Shown in pieces: positions 23,454-29,813 of a stretch of DNA of 29,813 bases. Source of the stretch: MGBC120314 sp051880495 (GTDB lineage: Bacteria; Bacillota; Clostridia; Lachnospirales; Lachnospiraceae); contig JBJEOB010000155.1 in the NCBI GenBank assembly GCA_051880495.1, positions 1-29,813 on the forward strand, read 5' to 3'. Under the pieces are notes generated by a model. It was not told the DNA's origin and did no database searches. It saw only the letters and a list, made by a program, of their open reading frames with translations. The translations under genes were made by a program, and so were the position numbers. The stretch's first letter is position 1, and every line of letters begins with the position of its first letter.

Positions 23454-24461
23454 CTATATTTGCTTAACGCTCTCACCCGGTTCAAATGTATACGGTATCA
23501 AAACATGTTCACCCGCACCCGGATAATGAATTTTCTTTAAAATAATCTCTACACCCGTCTGTGCAATTTTCCTGGTATCCTGACAAATTGTTGCAATTCG
23601 CGGAACACTGTATTTTGCTGAGATAATACCATCAAACCCCACTATCGAAATATCATTTGGTACGGACAGATTCATATCTTTTATGGCACGAATTGCGCCA
23701 AGGGCAATCGTATCACTGAATGCAATAATTGCGGTTATATTCTTGTTCTTGTCCAAGAGTTTTTGTGTCGCCCTATACCCGTCTTCCATGGAAAATCGGC
23801 ATACCTCATAGTTTCTGTCTTTATCAAATGGAATATTTTTTTCTTTAAAACAGTTAAGACATCCCATATATCTCGAGTAACTAATCTGCGTTTTTGATGG
23901 AAAACCACCTAATATTCCAATGTTTACATGACCATGGTCTGTAATATATTTAGCAATTTCATATGTAGCCTGTGTATCGTCAACAGAAACCGAAGAAAGG
24001 TTTTTATGTTCCTCAAGGCTTCTTCCGTCGGTAGAGAGAATCACACACGGAACCGTAATCTGGTCAAAATGCTCATCAAAATAGATAAGATTGGCACCCA
24101 GAAAGAATATTCCTTTTGGAGATGAGTTTTTGCACATTTTTACTGCACAGTCAACCTCATTTGCATCTTCATCGATATATACGATTTCTACATTTTCACC
24201 GGTATCCTTAAGGCTTTGCTGAATTGCCTCCAGCATATCCGCAAAGAGCATGTTTCTGTTACCCTTTACAATAACGCCGATGGAATTGCCATTTCTCTGC
24301 TTAAGCATCTTGGCATTTTCATTTGGCTCAAAGCCCATTTCCTCGATTACTTTAAGTATTTTCTCACGTGCCTGTTCACTCACATCCGGATGGTTATTGA
24401 TAACCCTTGAAACAGTTCCTACACCATATCCCGAAGCTTTTGCAATATCTTTTATTGTCAT
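23454..24461 (-). CDS. LacI family transcriptional regulator
   Basis: A 335-residue regulator with the N-terminal LacI helix-turn-helix (residues 2-22, TIKDIAKASGYGVGTVSRVIN), the hinge helix near 48-56 (NENAKMLKQ) and a periplasmic-binding-protein-like sugar domain (about 60-330, with SVSVDDTQATYEIAKYI and SIVGFDG). It sits inside the sugar operon between the second permease and malQ. The two CG-centred dyads downstream of the operon promoter are its probable operators, giving autoregulated induction by the transported sugar. Confidence 0.95.
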   Translation of the reverse strand: MTIKDIAKASGYGVGTVSRVINNHPDVSEQAREKILKVIEEMGFEPNENAKMLKQRNGNSIGVIVKGNRNMLFADMLEAIQQSLKDTGENVEIVYIDEDANEVDCAVKMCKNSSPKGIFFLGANLIYFDEHFDQITVPCVILSTDGRSLEEHKNLSSVSVDDTQATYEIAKYITDHGHVNIGILGGFPSKTQISYSRYMGCLNCFKEKNIPFDKDRNYEVCRFSMEDGYRATQKLLDKNKNITAIIAFSDTIALGAIRAIKDMNLSVPNDISIVGFDGIISAKYSVPRIATICQDTRKIAQTGVEIILKKIHYPGAGEHVLIPYTFEPGESVKQI

Positions 24462-24485
24462 ATTTTTTTCCTGATTTCTTCTAAA

Positions 24486-25364
24486 TTATCCCTTTACGGC
24501 ACCGGCAGCAACACCTTTAACGATGTACTTCTGACAGCTTATATAGAATATTATAACAGGAATAATTGCTAAAACAAGACATGCCATAATTGCTCCCATG
24601 TCAACACGTCCGTAACTACCCTTCATATACTGAATGATAATCGAAATCGTCTTATATTTCTTGATATCAAGAACCAGATAAGGAAGAAGGAAGTCATTCC
24701 ATATCCACATTGCTTCAAGAATACCAACCGAAATGTATGTTGACTTCATCATAGGCATAACAACCTTGAAAAATGTCTGTACCGGATTGCAGCCGTCAAT
24801 CATTGCTGCCTCCTCAACCTCAACAGGTATACTCTTGACAAATCCGCAGAACATGAATACCGCGAGACCTGCTCCAAATCCAAGATATACAATTACAATT
24901 CCCCATGGTGTTCCAAGTCCGAGTGCATCTGCTGTACCTGACAGCGTAAACATTACCATCTGGAATGGAATAACCATTGAAAATACACATAACAGATAAA
25001 TAATTTTTGTAAAAATATTTCTAACTCGTGTGATGTACCATGCACACATTGAGCAGCAAATCAAAATTACACCTACGGAACAAACCGTTATGAATAATGT
25101 CCAGCCAAATGCCTTAAAAAAGTCATACTGTGTAATCGCCGTATTGTAATTTTCGAATCCAACATAACTTTCCGATGTAGGAAGACCAAATGTATCCAGA
25201 TTGATATATGTCTTCGATTTCATAGAGTTAATCAGTACAAAGAATATAGGAGCGACAAACAAAATTGAAATCAATGTAAAGAAAATCGTTGCTGCCCAGC
25301 CAAACAGTGAATTATTCGGCTTTATGTAATTTTCATCTATTACTTTTTTCTTAAATAACTTCAT
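24486..25364 (-). CDS. sugar ABC transporter permease, MalG type
   Basis: A 292-residue inner membrane permease of the CUT1 class with six membrane segments and the EAA loop VEEAAMIDG (183-191) that contacts the ATPase. It ends with the KGVAAGAVKG tail typical of MalG-like subunits. Its ATG overlaps the stop of the MalF-type gene (TAATG), so translation is coupled. Together with the partner permease and the lipoprotein it forms the import channel for an oligosaccharide, presumably a maltodextrin given malQ. The ATPase is not encoded in the window. Confidence 0.95.
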   Translation of the reverse strand: MKLFKKKVIDENYIKPNNSLFGWAATIFFTLISILFVAPIFFVLINSMKSKTYINLDTFGLPTSESYVGFENYNTAITQYDFFKAFGWTLFITVCSVGVILICCSMCAWYITRVRNIFTKIIYLLCVFSMVIPFQMVMFTLSGTADALGLGTPWGIVIVYLGFGAGLAVFMFCGFVKSIPVEVEEAAMIDGCNPVQTFFKVVMPMMKSTYISVGILEAMWIWNDFLLPYLVLDIKKYKTISIIIQYMKGSYGRVDMGAIMACLVLAIIPVIIFYISCQKYIVKGVAAGAVKG

Positions 25365-26206
25365 TATTGCTGCACCTCCTTATTTCTTGTCAGCCTAAGC
25401 TGTAACAGACCGATAACTACTACCAGAAGGAAGAAAACAACTGCCTTTGCCTGACCAACACCTTCGTATCCTACGCGACCATAAAATGTCTCGTAAATAT
25501 TGAGCGCCAGCATTTCCGTCTTATGCATCGGTTCACCGCCTGTCAGTGCCAGGTTCTGGTCGAAAAGCTTAAATGAATTCGTGATTGTCAAAAACGTACA
25601 TATTGTAAATGATGGCATCATATTTGGAATTGTAATCTTAAACAGTCTCTGGAAACGGTTTGCTCCATCAATCATTGCCGCTTCTGTGATGTCAGCCGGA
25701 ACAGCCTGAAGGCCTGCGATGTATATTATCATCATGTAACCTATCTGCTGCCAGCAAATCAAAATGACAAGGCCCCAGAAACCAAGAACTTCATTGAGTT
25801 TTAATGCTGTATCAAACTTGCTGAAGATACCATCGAAAATAAGCTGCCAAACATATCCAAGTACAATTCCTCCAATAAGATTAGGCATGAAGAATACTGT
25901 TCGGAATATGTTTGTTCCGCGGAAATTCTGTGTTAATGCAAGTGCTACCAGAAATGCAAGCACATTAATCAGAATGAGCGTAACGACTGCAAAAACAAAT
26001 GTGAATGAAAAAGCATTAATAAATGTATCATCCTGGAATGCTGTCACATAATTTCTCATACCAACAAAAGTCGCATCTTTAATTGTCGTAAATTCACAAA
26101 ATGATAAATAAATTCCTTCAATAAACGGGACTATAAACCCAATTGCAAATGCCGCCATGGTCGGTACGAGAAAAACCGCCCAATATTTCTTCATTGCCTT
26201 TTCCAT
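25364..26206 (-). CDS. sugar ABC transporter permease, MalF type
   Basis: A 280-residue CUT1 permease with six membrane segments and the EAA loop ITEAAMIDGANRFQRLF (173-189). The start ATG at 26206 has GGAGG nine bases upstream. It follows the binding-protein gene by 29 bases and overlaps the MalG-type gene by one base. It is short compared with E. coli MalF, as is usual for Gram-positive versions that lack the large periplasmic loop. Confidence 0.95.
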   Translation of the reverse strand: MEKAMKKYWAVFLVPTMAAFAIGFIVPFIEGIYLSFCEFTTIKDATFVGMRNYVTAFQDDTFINAFSFTFVFAVVTLILINVLAFLVALALTQNFRGTNIFRTVFFMPNLIGGIVLGYVWQLIFDGIFSKFDTALKLNEVLGFWGLVILICWQQIGYMMIIYIAGLQAVPADITEAAMIDGANRFQRLFKITIPNMMPSFTICTFLTITNSFKLFDQNLALTGGEPMHKTEMLALNIYETFYGRVGYEGVGQAKAVVFFLLVVVIGLLQLRLTRNKEVQQ

Positions 26207-26235
26207 AATCCTATTCCTCCAACGTCTGGATGAAT

Positions 26236-27549
26236 TTACTTAGAAGCTGCTGCTTCCTTTGCCCATCCTTCTACAAATGCTTTCTCTACAAGTTTCCAGT
26301 TGGCATCTGTCTGGTCTGCAGCATAAACTGTAAGTGCAGAACCCAGCTCGTTCTTCCACTGCTCAGAAGGCATTGTTGTAAAATTCCAGGTTACAGGAGT
26401 CTTTCCGGCTGCAACATACTGGTTAGCACAATTTACAAGATGATTGGTTGACTCTAAGTTCTTCTTGAATGGAATTACAAATCCCATACCATCCTTACCT
26501 GATGGCATTGCGTTAGCTGAACCACAGATAGCCTTAAGTGCTGTGTCATTAGTTACGCACCACTCCATGAAATCAAGTGTTGCCTTAATGTCTGCTTCTG
26601 ATGCCTTATTATTTACACACCAGTAGTTTTCTGTACCTGTACATAAGCCCTGGTTTTCTTCGCCCTTGGCACCGATATAAATTGGAAGCATACCGAGATT
26701 CTCATCTCCAAGTGAAGAAACATCTGAGTAAGCCCATGTACCATTCTGATAAAATACTGCCTTACCGCTTACAAACTCAGCAACCGCATCATCACCTGTC
26801 TTAACACTTAACTGTTTTGGACTTGTTGTTGAGTTGTTTATGTAAAGATCCCATACATTACGATAGTTATCAAGGAAAGTACCCTTAATTGCGTCTGTAG
26901 TGTTAATACCATCTGCCTTGTATTCATAGTAGATTGGTAAGTTAGCTAAATGTGTCTTAAATCTCCAGTCTGAAGAACCATCCATACCTGCAGAAGTAAA
27001 TGCGCTAAAGCCTAATTCAGAAGATCTCTTTGTAATATCCTCACAAACCTTCTTTAAATCTGCAAAGTTCTTAATATCAGCTTCTGAATATCCTGCCTTG
27101 GCAAGTAAAGCCTTGTTGTAAATAATACCATAAGACTCAATAACATAACCAATTCCTGCAACCTTGTTTCCATCCTTAAGTGCAAAATCCTCAGATGCAA
27201 GCTGTCCGTAAACACCTGAACCTGAAAGGTCATAGCAGTAATCCTTCCAAGAAGCAAGACCAACAGGTCCATTTACCTGGAACATTGTCGGTGCATTGGA
27301 CTTAGCCATCTCGCTCTTTAATGTTGGCTCATACTGGTCAGAAGCTGCGGTTACAACAGTAACCTTAACACCTGTCTCCCTTGTGTAAATATCAGCAAGT
27401 TCCTGCCACTGAGCATCTGCCTCCGGCTTAAAGTTCAAATAGTAAACCGAACCCTTTGATGAATCTGCCGCCTTACCTGAACAACCTGAAAGAATGGCCA
27501 TTCCCATCATTACTGCGGTCGCAAATAACGCAATACCTTTTCTTTTCAT
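26236..27549 (-). CDS. extracellular sugar-binding lipoprotein of the ABC importer
   Basis: A 437-residue lipoprotein with the lipobox L20-S21-G22-C23 after a hydrophobic signal, followed by a family 1 extracellular solute-binding domain (YYLNFKPEADAQWQELADIY near the start, FQVNGPVGLASWKDYCYDL, GFVIPFKKNLES near the end). It would capture a maltooligosaccharide-like ligand at the surface and pass it to the two permeases. The ATG at 27547-27549 is preferred because GGAGGT lies about 8 bases upstream; an earlier ATG overlaps the ribosome site. First gene of the operon. Confidence 0.95.
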   Translation of the reverse strand: MKRKGIALFATAVMMGMAILSGCSGKAADSSKGSVYYLNFKPEADAQWQELADIYTRETGVKVTVVTAASDQYEPTLKSEMAKSNAPTMFQVNGPVGLASWKDYCYDLSGSGVYGQLASEDFALKDGNKVAGIGYVIESYGIIYNKALLAKAGYSEADIKNFADLKKVCEDITKRSSELGFSAFTSAGMDGSSDWRFKTHLANLPIYYEYKADGINTTDAIKGTFLDNYRNVWDLYINNSTTSPKQLSVKTGDDAVAEFVSGKAVFYQNGTWAYSDVSSLGDENLGMLPIYIGAKGEENQGLCTGTENYWCVNNKASEADIKATLDFMEWCVTNDTALKAICGSANAMPSGKDGMGFVIPFKKNLESTNHLVNCANQYVAAGKTPVTWNFTTMPSEQWKNELGSALTVYAADQTDANWKLVEKAFVEGWAKEAAASK

Positions 27550-27585
27550 GATTAATACCTCCATAATTTAAAAATAAATGTTTTT

Positions 27586-27611
27586 TGGAAACGTTTCTGG
27601 AATCGTTTCCA
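27586..27611. promoter_or_regulatory. double LacI-type operator
   Basis: Two CG-centred dyads lie side by side: GGAAACGTTTC (27587-27597) and TGGAATCGTTTCCA (27598-27611), centres 12 bp apart. Both match the general LacI-family/cre form. They are downstream of the promoter start point, so a bound repressor or CcpA would block elongation. Whether the operon's LacI protein, CcpA or both bind cannot be decided by eye. Confidence 0.75.
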
Positions 27612-27627
27612 GTTATTGCTTACATTT

Positions 27628-27656
27628 ATAATACATCTTATATATATTTTTTACAA
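27628..27656 (-). promoter_or_regulatory. promoter of the sugar-transport/malQ operon
   Basis: Minus-strand TTGTAA (27651-27656), 17-bp spacer, TATTAT (27628-27633). The operators begin about 17 bp downstream of the -10. Bases 27657-27720, between this and the LysR stop, are AT-rich with no hairpin. Confidence 0.7.
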
Positions 27657-27720
27657 TATGTTTTTCTATATTTTTCTAAATTTGTCTATTTTGCACAAAA
27701 GTATGCTTTATTTTACAAAG

Positions 27721-28626
27721 TTAATCAATTTCTTTTTGGTTATTTTCACTGTTCCTTTCAACATATTTTAAAAATTCTCCTGCAACAAGCGAAGGTTCTC
27801 TTTGGCAGCTGTGTGTAAGATAATACTCTGCCATTACTGATGGTTCTTTCAGTTTCTTTACAACTACCTTTTCTTTATCAGCATAATATCCTGCTGCCTC
27901 CGGATAGATTGCAATTCCTACATTCTGTTCCGTAAGTTCATATGCATTAAGAACATGCGCCATTCGACAGATAACCTTTGGCTTTTTCCCCTGGCTTTCA
28001 AACCATCCTGTAATTTCCTGCAGACGCGAATGTCTTGACGGAATAATAAGCTCATACTCAGCCAGCTCCTTAAGTGAAATACTGTCACCGGGCTCTTTCG
28101 CCAACGGATGATTTGCAGGAAACATTGCAACCCACGGTTCTTCGTAAACAAACAGTCCTTTAAGTTTTTCCTCATCATATGGTCCGACAATTACTGCCAA
28201 ATCACAAAGCCCATTATTAAGCCTGTTTAAGACGTCATCCGAATTACCATTCCACAGATTAAATTCTACAAACGGAAATTCCTTATGAAATCCTGCAATC
28301 CACTCAGAAATAAGATGTGGTGCCTTACCCTCAACAGATGCAAGATATAGCGTTCCTCTTAGTCCCTTTTTCATTTCCTTAATCACCTCAACCGACTGAT
28401 TTGAAAGATGATCAATCTGTACCGCATACTGATAAAACCGTGCTCCCGCTTCCGTCAATGTTACGCCTTTAGAACCACGCAGAAATAATTCTGTTCCTAA
28501 CTCCTCCTCAAGGTCTTTTATCTGTCTGCTCAGAGGCGGCTGTGCAATCATTAGTTTATCGGCTGCTTTCGTAAAACTTTTTTCCTCTGCAACTGTTATA
28601 AAATATCTTATATGTCTAAGCTCCAT
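27721..28626 (-). CDS. LysR family transcriptional regulator
   Basis: A 301-residue LTTR. The N-terminal winged helix (residues 1-60) has the typical MELRHIRYFITVAEEKSFTK and LMIAQPPLSRQIKDLEEELG; the co-inducer domain follows from about 90. The ATG at 28624-28626 is chosen because GGGAGGG lies about 8 bases upstream; the frame stays open for 16 more codons but without a ribosome site. It is divergent from the 20-codon gene at 28769, and a T-N11-A dyad overlaps its own -10, as expected for an autorepressing LTTR. Its ligand is not predictable here. Confidence 0.94.
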   Translation of the reverse strand: MELRHIRYFITVAEEKSFTKAADKLMIAQPPLSRQIKDLEEELGTELFLRGSKGVTLTEAGARFYQYAVQIDHLSNQSVEVIKEMKKGLRGTLYLASVEGKAPHLISEWIAGFHKEFPFVEFNLWNGNSDDVLNRLNNGLCDLAVIVGPYDEEKLKGLFVYEEPWVAMFPANHPLAKEPGDSISLKELAEYELIIPSRHSRLQEITGWFESQGKKPKVICRMAHVLNAYELTEQNVGIAIYPEAAGYYADKEKVVVKKLKEPSVMAEYYLTHSCQREPSLVAGEFLKYVERNSENNQKEID

Positions 28627-28651
28627 TTTATAACCCTCCCGTCTGTAATAT

Positions 28652-28669
28652 ATTATACCTAAAAGGTAT
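28652..28669. promoter_or_regulatory. LysR-type T-N11-A box overlapping the lysR -10
   Basis: ATACC (28655-28659) and GGTAT (28665-28669) form a perfect dyad containing T28656-N11-A28668. It overlaps the minus-strand TATAAT (28652-28657) of the LysR gene and is centred about 66 bp upstream of the predicted start of the divergent transcript, the classic LTTR recognition-site position. A second looser pair, AATAC (28673-28677) and GTATT (28689-28693), lies where an activation site would be. Confidence 0.65.
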
Positions 28670-28692
28670 GGCAATACGTTTATTATATGTAT

Positions 28693-28721
28693 TTTACTAT
28701 ATCACATCTGCATGATAATAT
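28693..28721 (+). promoter_or_regulatory. promoter of the 20-codon gene
   Basis: -35 TTTACT (28693-28698), 17-bp spacer, -10 TAATAT (28716-28721). It would start transcription near 28728 and give a 41-base leader ending in AAAGGAGGG before the small ORF. Confidence 0.6.
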
Positions 28722-28768
28722 AAAGTTATCAAAAGGGAAAACAAATATCCTGAAAGGAGGGAACTCAT

Positions 28769-28831
28769 ATGTTAAAGAAAATTGCTGAATTTTTAAGAGA
28801 ATACTACGATGAGTTTGCACACTGTGAATAG
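28769..28831 (+). CDS. 20-residue microprotein, function unknown
   Basis: A complete reading frame of 20 codons plus TAG: MLKKIAEFLREYYDEFAHCE. The evidence for translation is the context: AAAGGAGGG with ideal spacing to the ATG, a 17-bp-spaced promoter upstream and a perfect 16-bp terminator stem 28 bases after the stop. The peptide can form an amphipathic helix with a basic start, an acidic end and a single cysteine. It has no signal peptide. It is divergent from the LysR gene and its promoter has a LysR-type box near -66, so LysR control is likely. I know no family. Alternatively the transcript could be a small RNA that happens to carry this frame. Confidence 0.6.
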   Translation: MLKKIAEFLREYYDEFAHCE

Positions 28832-28859
28832 TATGAAAGAACAATTTAATATGGTTTGT

Positions 28860-28908
28860 AAAAATTAACGGGAATCGTACCATATAGATACAATTCCCGT
28901 TAATTTTT
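28860..28908. terminator. 16-bp-stem bidirectional terminator
   Basis: AAAAATTAACGGGAAT (28860-28875) pairs perfectly with 28893-28908 around a 17-base loop. The stem ends in five T on the plus strand and in TTTTT on the minus strand, so it can stop both the 20-codon transcript and the AIM24-family gene. Within 28627-28943 I see only the elements listed here. Confidence 0.9.
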
Positions 28909-28943
28909 GTAAGGAATTTATGAAGTTTAAATTTGGATAATAG

Positions 28944-29747
28944 TTATTTATTATGTGTGGTTGCTTTCAGTGATTTGGTACATTGAGTGATTGGGCTCAT
29001 CAAAACCTTACCTGTTCCGCGATAAACATTTACCAGACCTTCACTATTAATCATCGAGCCAACAAGTGTTTGTGATGAACGTTCAACCGTAAATTCCAGT
29101 CCTGTACTCCAGCAGATAGCAAATGAGCCGTCTATTTTTAACACATCATTTACTAATTCGATTTCAATTACTTCATCCATAGGGACATTGCTTTCAAGTG
29201 CTATTACACCCTGCCCCTGTAGTGATAAATTGAATAATCCTTCATTACCCATTATTGCTGACGATAAATTTGTGCGTGCAACAACCTTTTGCTGTACTGT
29301 ACCATCACTTGCAAGAAACATACCATCTTCAATAGTTAATCCCTTCTGACCCCAGTCTTCAACATTCTGAAGGATAACATATTTATATGATGGCTCCAGA
29401 ACAACGGTACCTACTCCTACATATTCCGGCTTTATGGCAGTTTCATTTGTAACTTTGCTTTTCACAACTTTTCCCAAAAGGTCCCCTACACCCTTTAATC
29501 CTGTTGTTGATGAAATATTTCCCGCTGTCCAATGCATAGCGCCTGCCTGTGTTATAACTGAATTATTTCCATTGAGATGACAGATTACCTGACGTCTTCG
29601 TACTCCCATTGCTCCCATGAAATATTCAGCAACAGCATTATCAGGAGCTACACTTGGATCCCTGGCATATTCTAAAACTTCAAAATTTCCAAGACGTTGA
29701 ACAATTTTACGATGCTTATTTTCCAAATTATTAATTTTAATAGCCAT
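28944..29747 (-). CDS. AIM24 family protein
   Basis: A 267-residue beta-rich protein of the AIM24 (formerly DUF124) family, shown by GAMGVRRRQVICHLNGNNSVITQAGAM, the repeated glycine-rich segments GDLLGKVVKSKVTNETAIKPEY and GNEGLFNLSLQGQGVIALES, and a C-terminal LEFTVERSSQTLVGSMINSEGLVNVYRGTGKVLMSP. There is no signal peptide or membrane segment. Bacterial members have no firmly known role. AAAGGAG is about 7 bases before the ATG. A gene probably ends about 30 bases upstream on the same strand, so it may be the last of an operon that continues off the right edge. Confidence 0.9.
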   Translation of the reverse strand: MAIKINNLENKHRKIVQRLGNFEVLEYARDPSVAPDNAVAEYFMGAMGVRRRQVICHLNGNNSVITQAGAMHWTAGNISSTTGLKGVGDLLGKVVKSKVTNETAIKPEYVGVGTVVLEPSYKYVILQNVEDWGQKGLTIEDGMFLASDGTVQQKVVARTNLSSAIMGNEGLFNLSLQGQGVIALESNVPMDEVIEIELVNDVLKIDGSFAICWSTGLEFTVERSSQTLVGSMINSEGLVNVYRGTGKVLMSPITQCTKSLKATTHNK

Positions 29748-29776
29748 ATAAATCTCCTTTCCTATAATGTCAAGCC

Positions 29777-29813
29777 CTAAATCATTGATTCTTCAAGCTT
29801 TTCTTTAAATATT
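29777..29813 (-). CDS. possible 3' end of an upstream gene (partial)
   Basis: At the right edge one minus-strand frame reads IFKEKLEESMI and stops with TAG at 29777-29779, 29 bases before the AIM24 start. A second frame (YLKKSLKNQ, stop at 29782) is equally open. Short spacing and the absence of a promoter suggest that a gene does end here, but which frame is used cannot be decided. Confidence 0.3.
   Translation of the reverse strand, partial: IFKEKLEESMI

Noticed and set aside
28833..28868. Second tiny ORF (11 codons, plus strand) just after the 20-codon gene
   Set aside because: No ribosome site, and its end runs into the terminator stem; most likely chance.
1..29813. CRISPR arrays, tRNA genes, insertion sequences, phage genes
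   Set aside because: No direct-repeat array, cloverleaf, transposase or phage structural motif was seen on either strand.

Overview
The window reads as part of a draft genome of a low-to-mid-GC Gram-positive anaerobe, most likely a Lachnospiraceae (Clostridia) gut bacterium. This is inferred from the strong AGGAGG-type ribosome sites, TTGACA/TATAAT promoters, lipobox lipoproteins, a DUF4214/Big2 secreted mosaic protein, an AgrC/LytTR-type two-component system, MMPL with a leucine/glycine-heptad protein, and an ATPase-less sugar ABC operon. A 100-N run (11330-11429) is a scaffolding gap. The left edge stops inside what looks like the promoter and leader of an rRNA operon (minus strand), a typical assembly break point.

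Layout, left to right; almost everything is on the minus strand. 1-133: strong rrn-like promoter firing off the left edge. 237-1537: two-gene unit of conserved uncharacterised proteins (DUF6179/DUF6323-like). 1677-2666: acyl-CoA thioesterase followed by a Nudix hydrolase, with a clear promoter. 2729-4918: DUF2975 membrane protein, small XRE regulator, DUF4173-like membrane protein; a perfect 19-bp palindrome upstream is a likely operator. 5107-9692: extracytoplasmic cluster with a secreted modular cysteine-peptidase-like/C-type-lectin/Big2/DUF4214 protein, a lipoprotein and a membrane-anchored protein. 9876-10584: RelB/DinJ-RelE/ParE toxin-antitoxin pair with an operator palindrome in its promoter. 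10596-13832: TetR regulator, sce7726-like nuclease-fold protein, then an unusual signalling trio: a 143-residue membrane protein that carries the histidine-kinase phosphoacceptor helix but no ATPase domain, a multi-spanning AgrC-type kinase interrupted by the gap, and a LytTR response regulator.

13832-18242: the TetR gene is divergent from an MMPL/RND-type exporter and a secreted heptad-repeat protein. Three near-identical 13-bp dyads cover their promoter, so TetR most likely represses export. 18339-19517: CPA2 cation/proton antiporter. 19605-21814: overlapping pair of membrane proteins, one an extracytoplasmic alkaline-phosphatase-superfamily (LTA-synthase/sulfatase-like) enzyme. 21932-27549: a maltodextrin-type operon in the order binding protein, two permeases, LacI regulator, MalQ, with promoter, double LacI operator and terminator visible. 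27721-28626: LysR regulator, divergent from a 20-codon gene that has its own promoter, a LysR-type box centred near -66, a strong ribosome site and a 16-bp-stem terminator; this is the best candidate for something undescribed. 28944-29747: AIM24-family protein, with the last codons of another gene at the right edge.

Functions are assigned from motifs and remembered family signatures only; no database search was possible.
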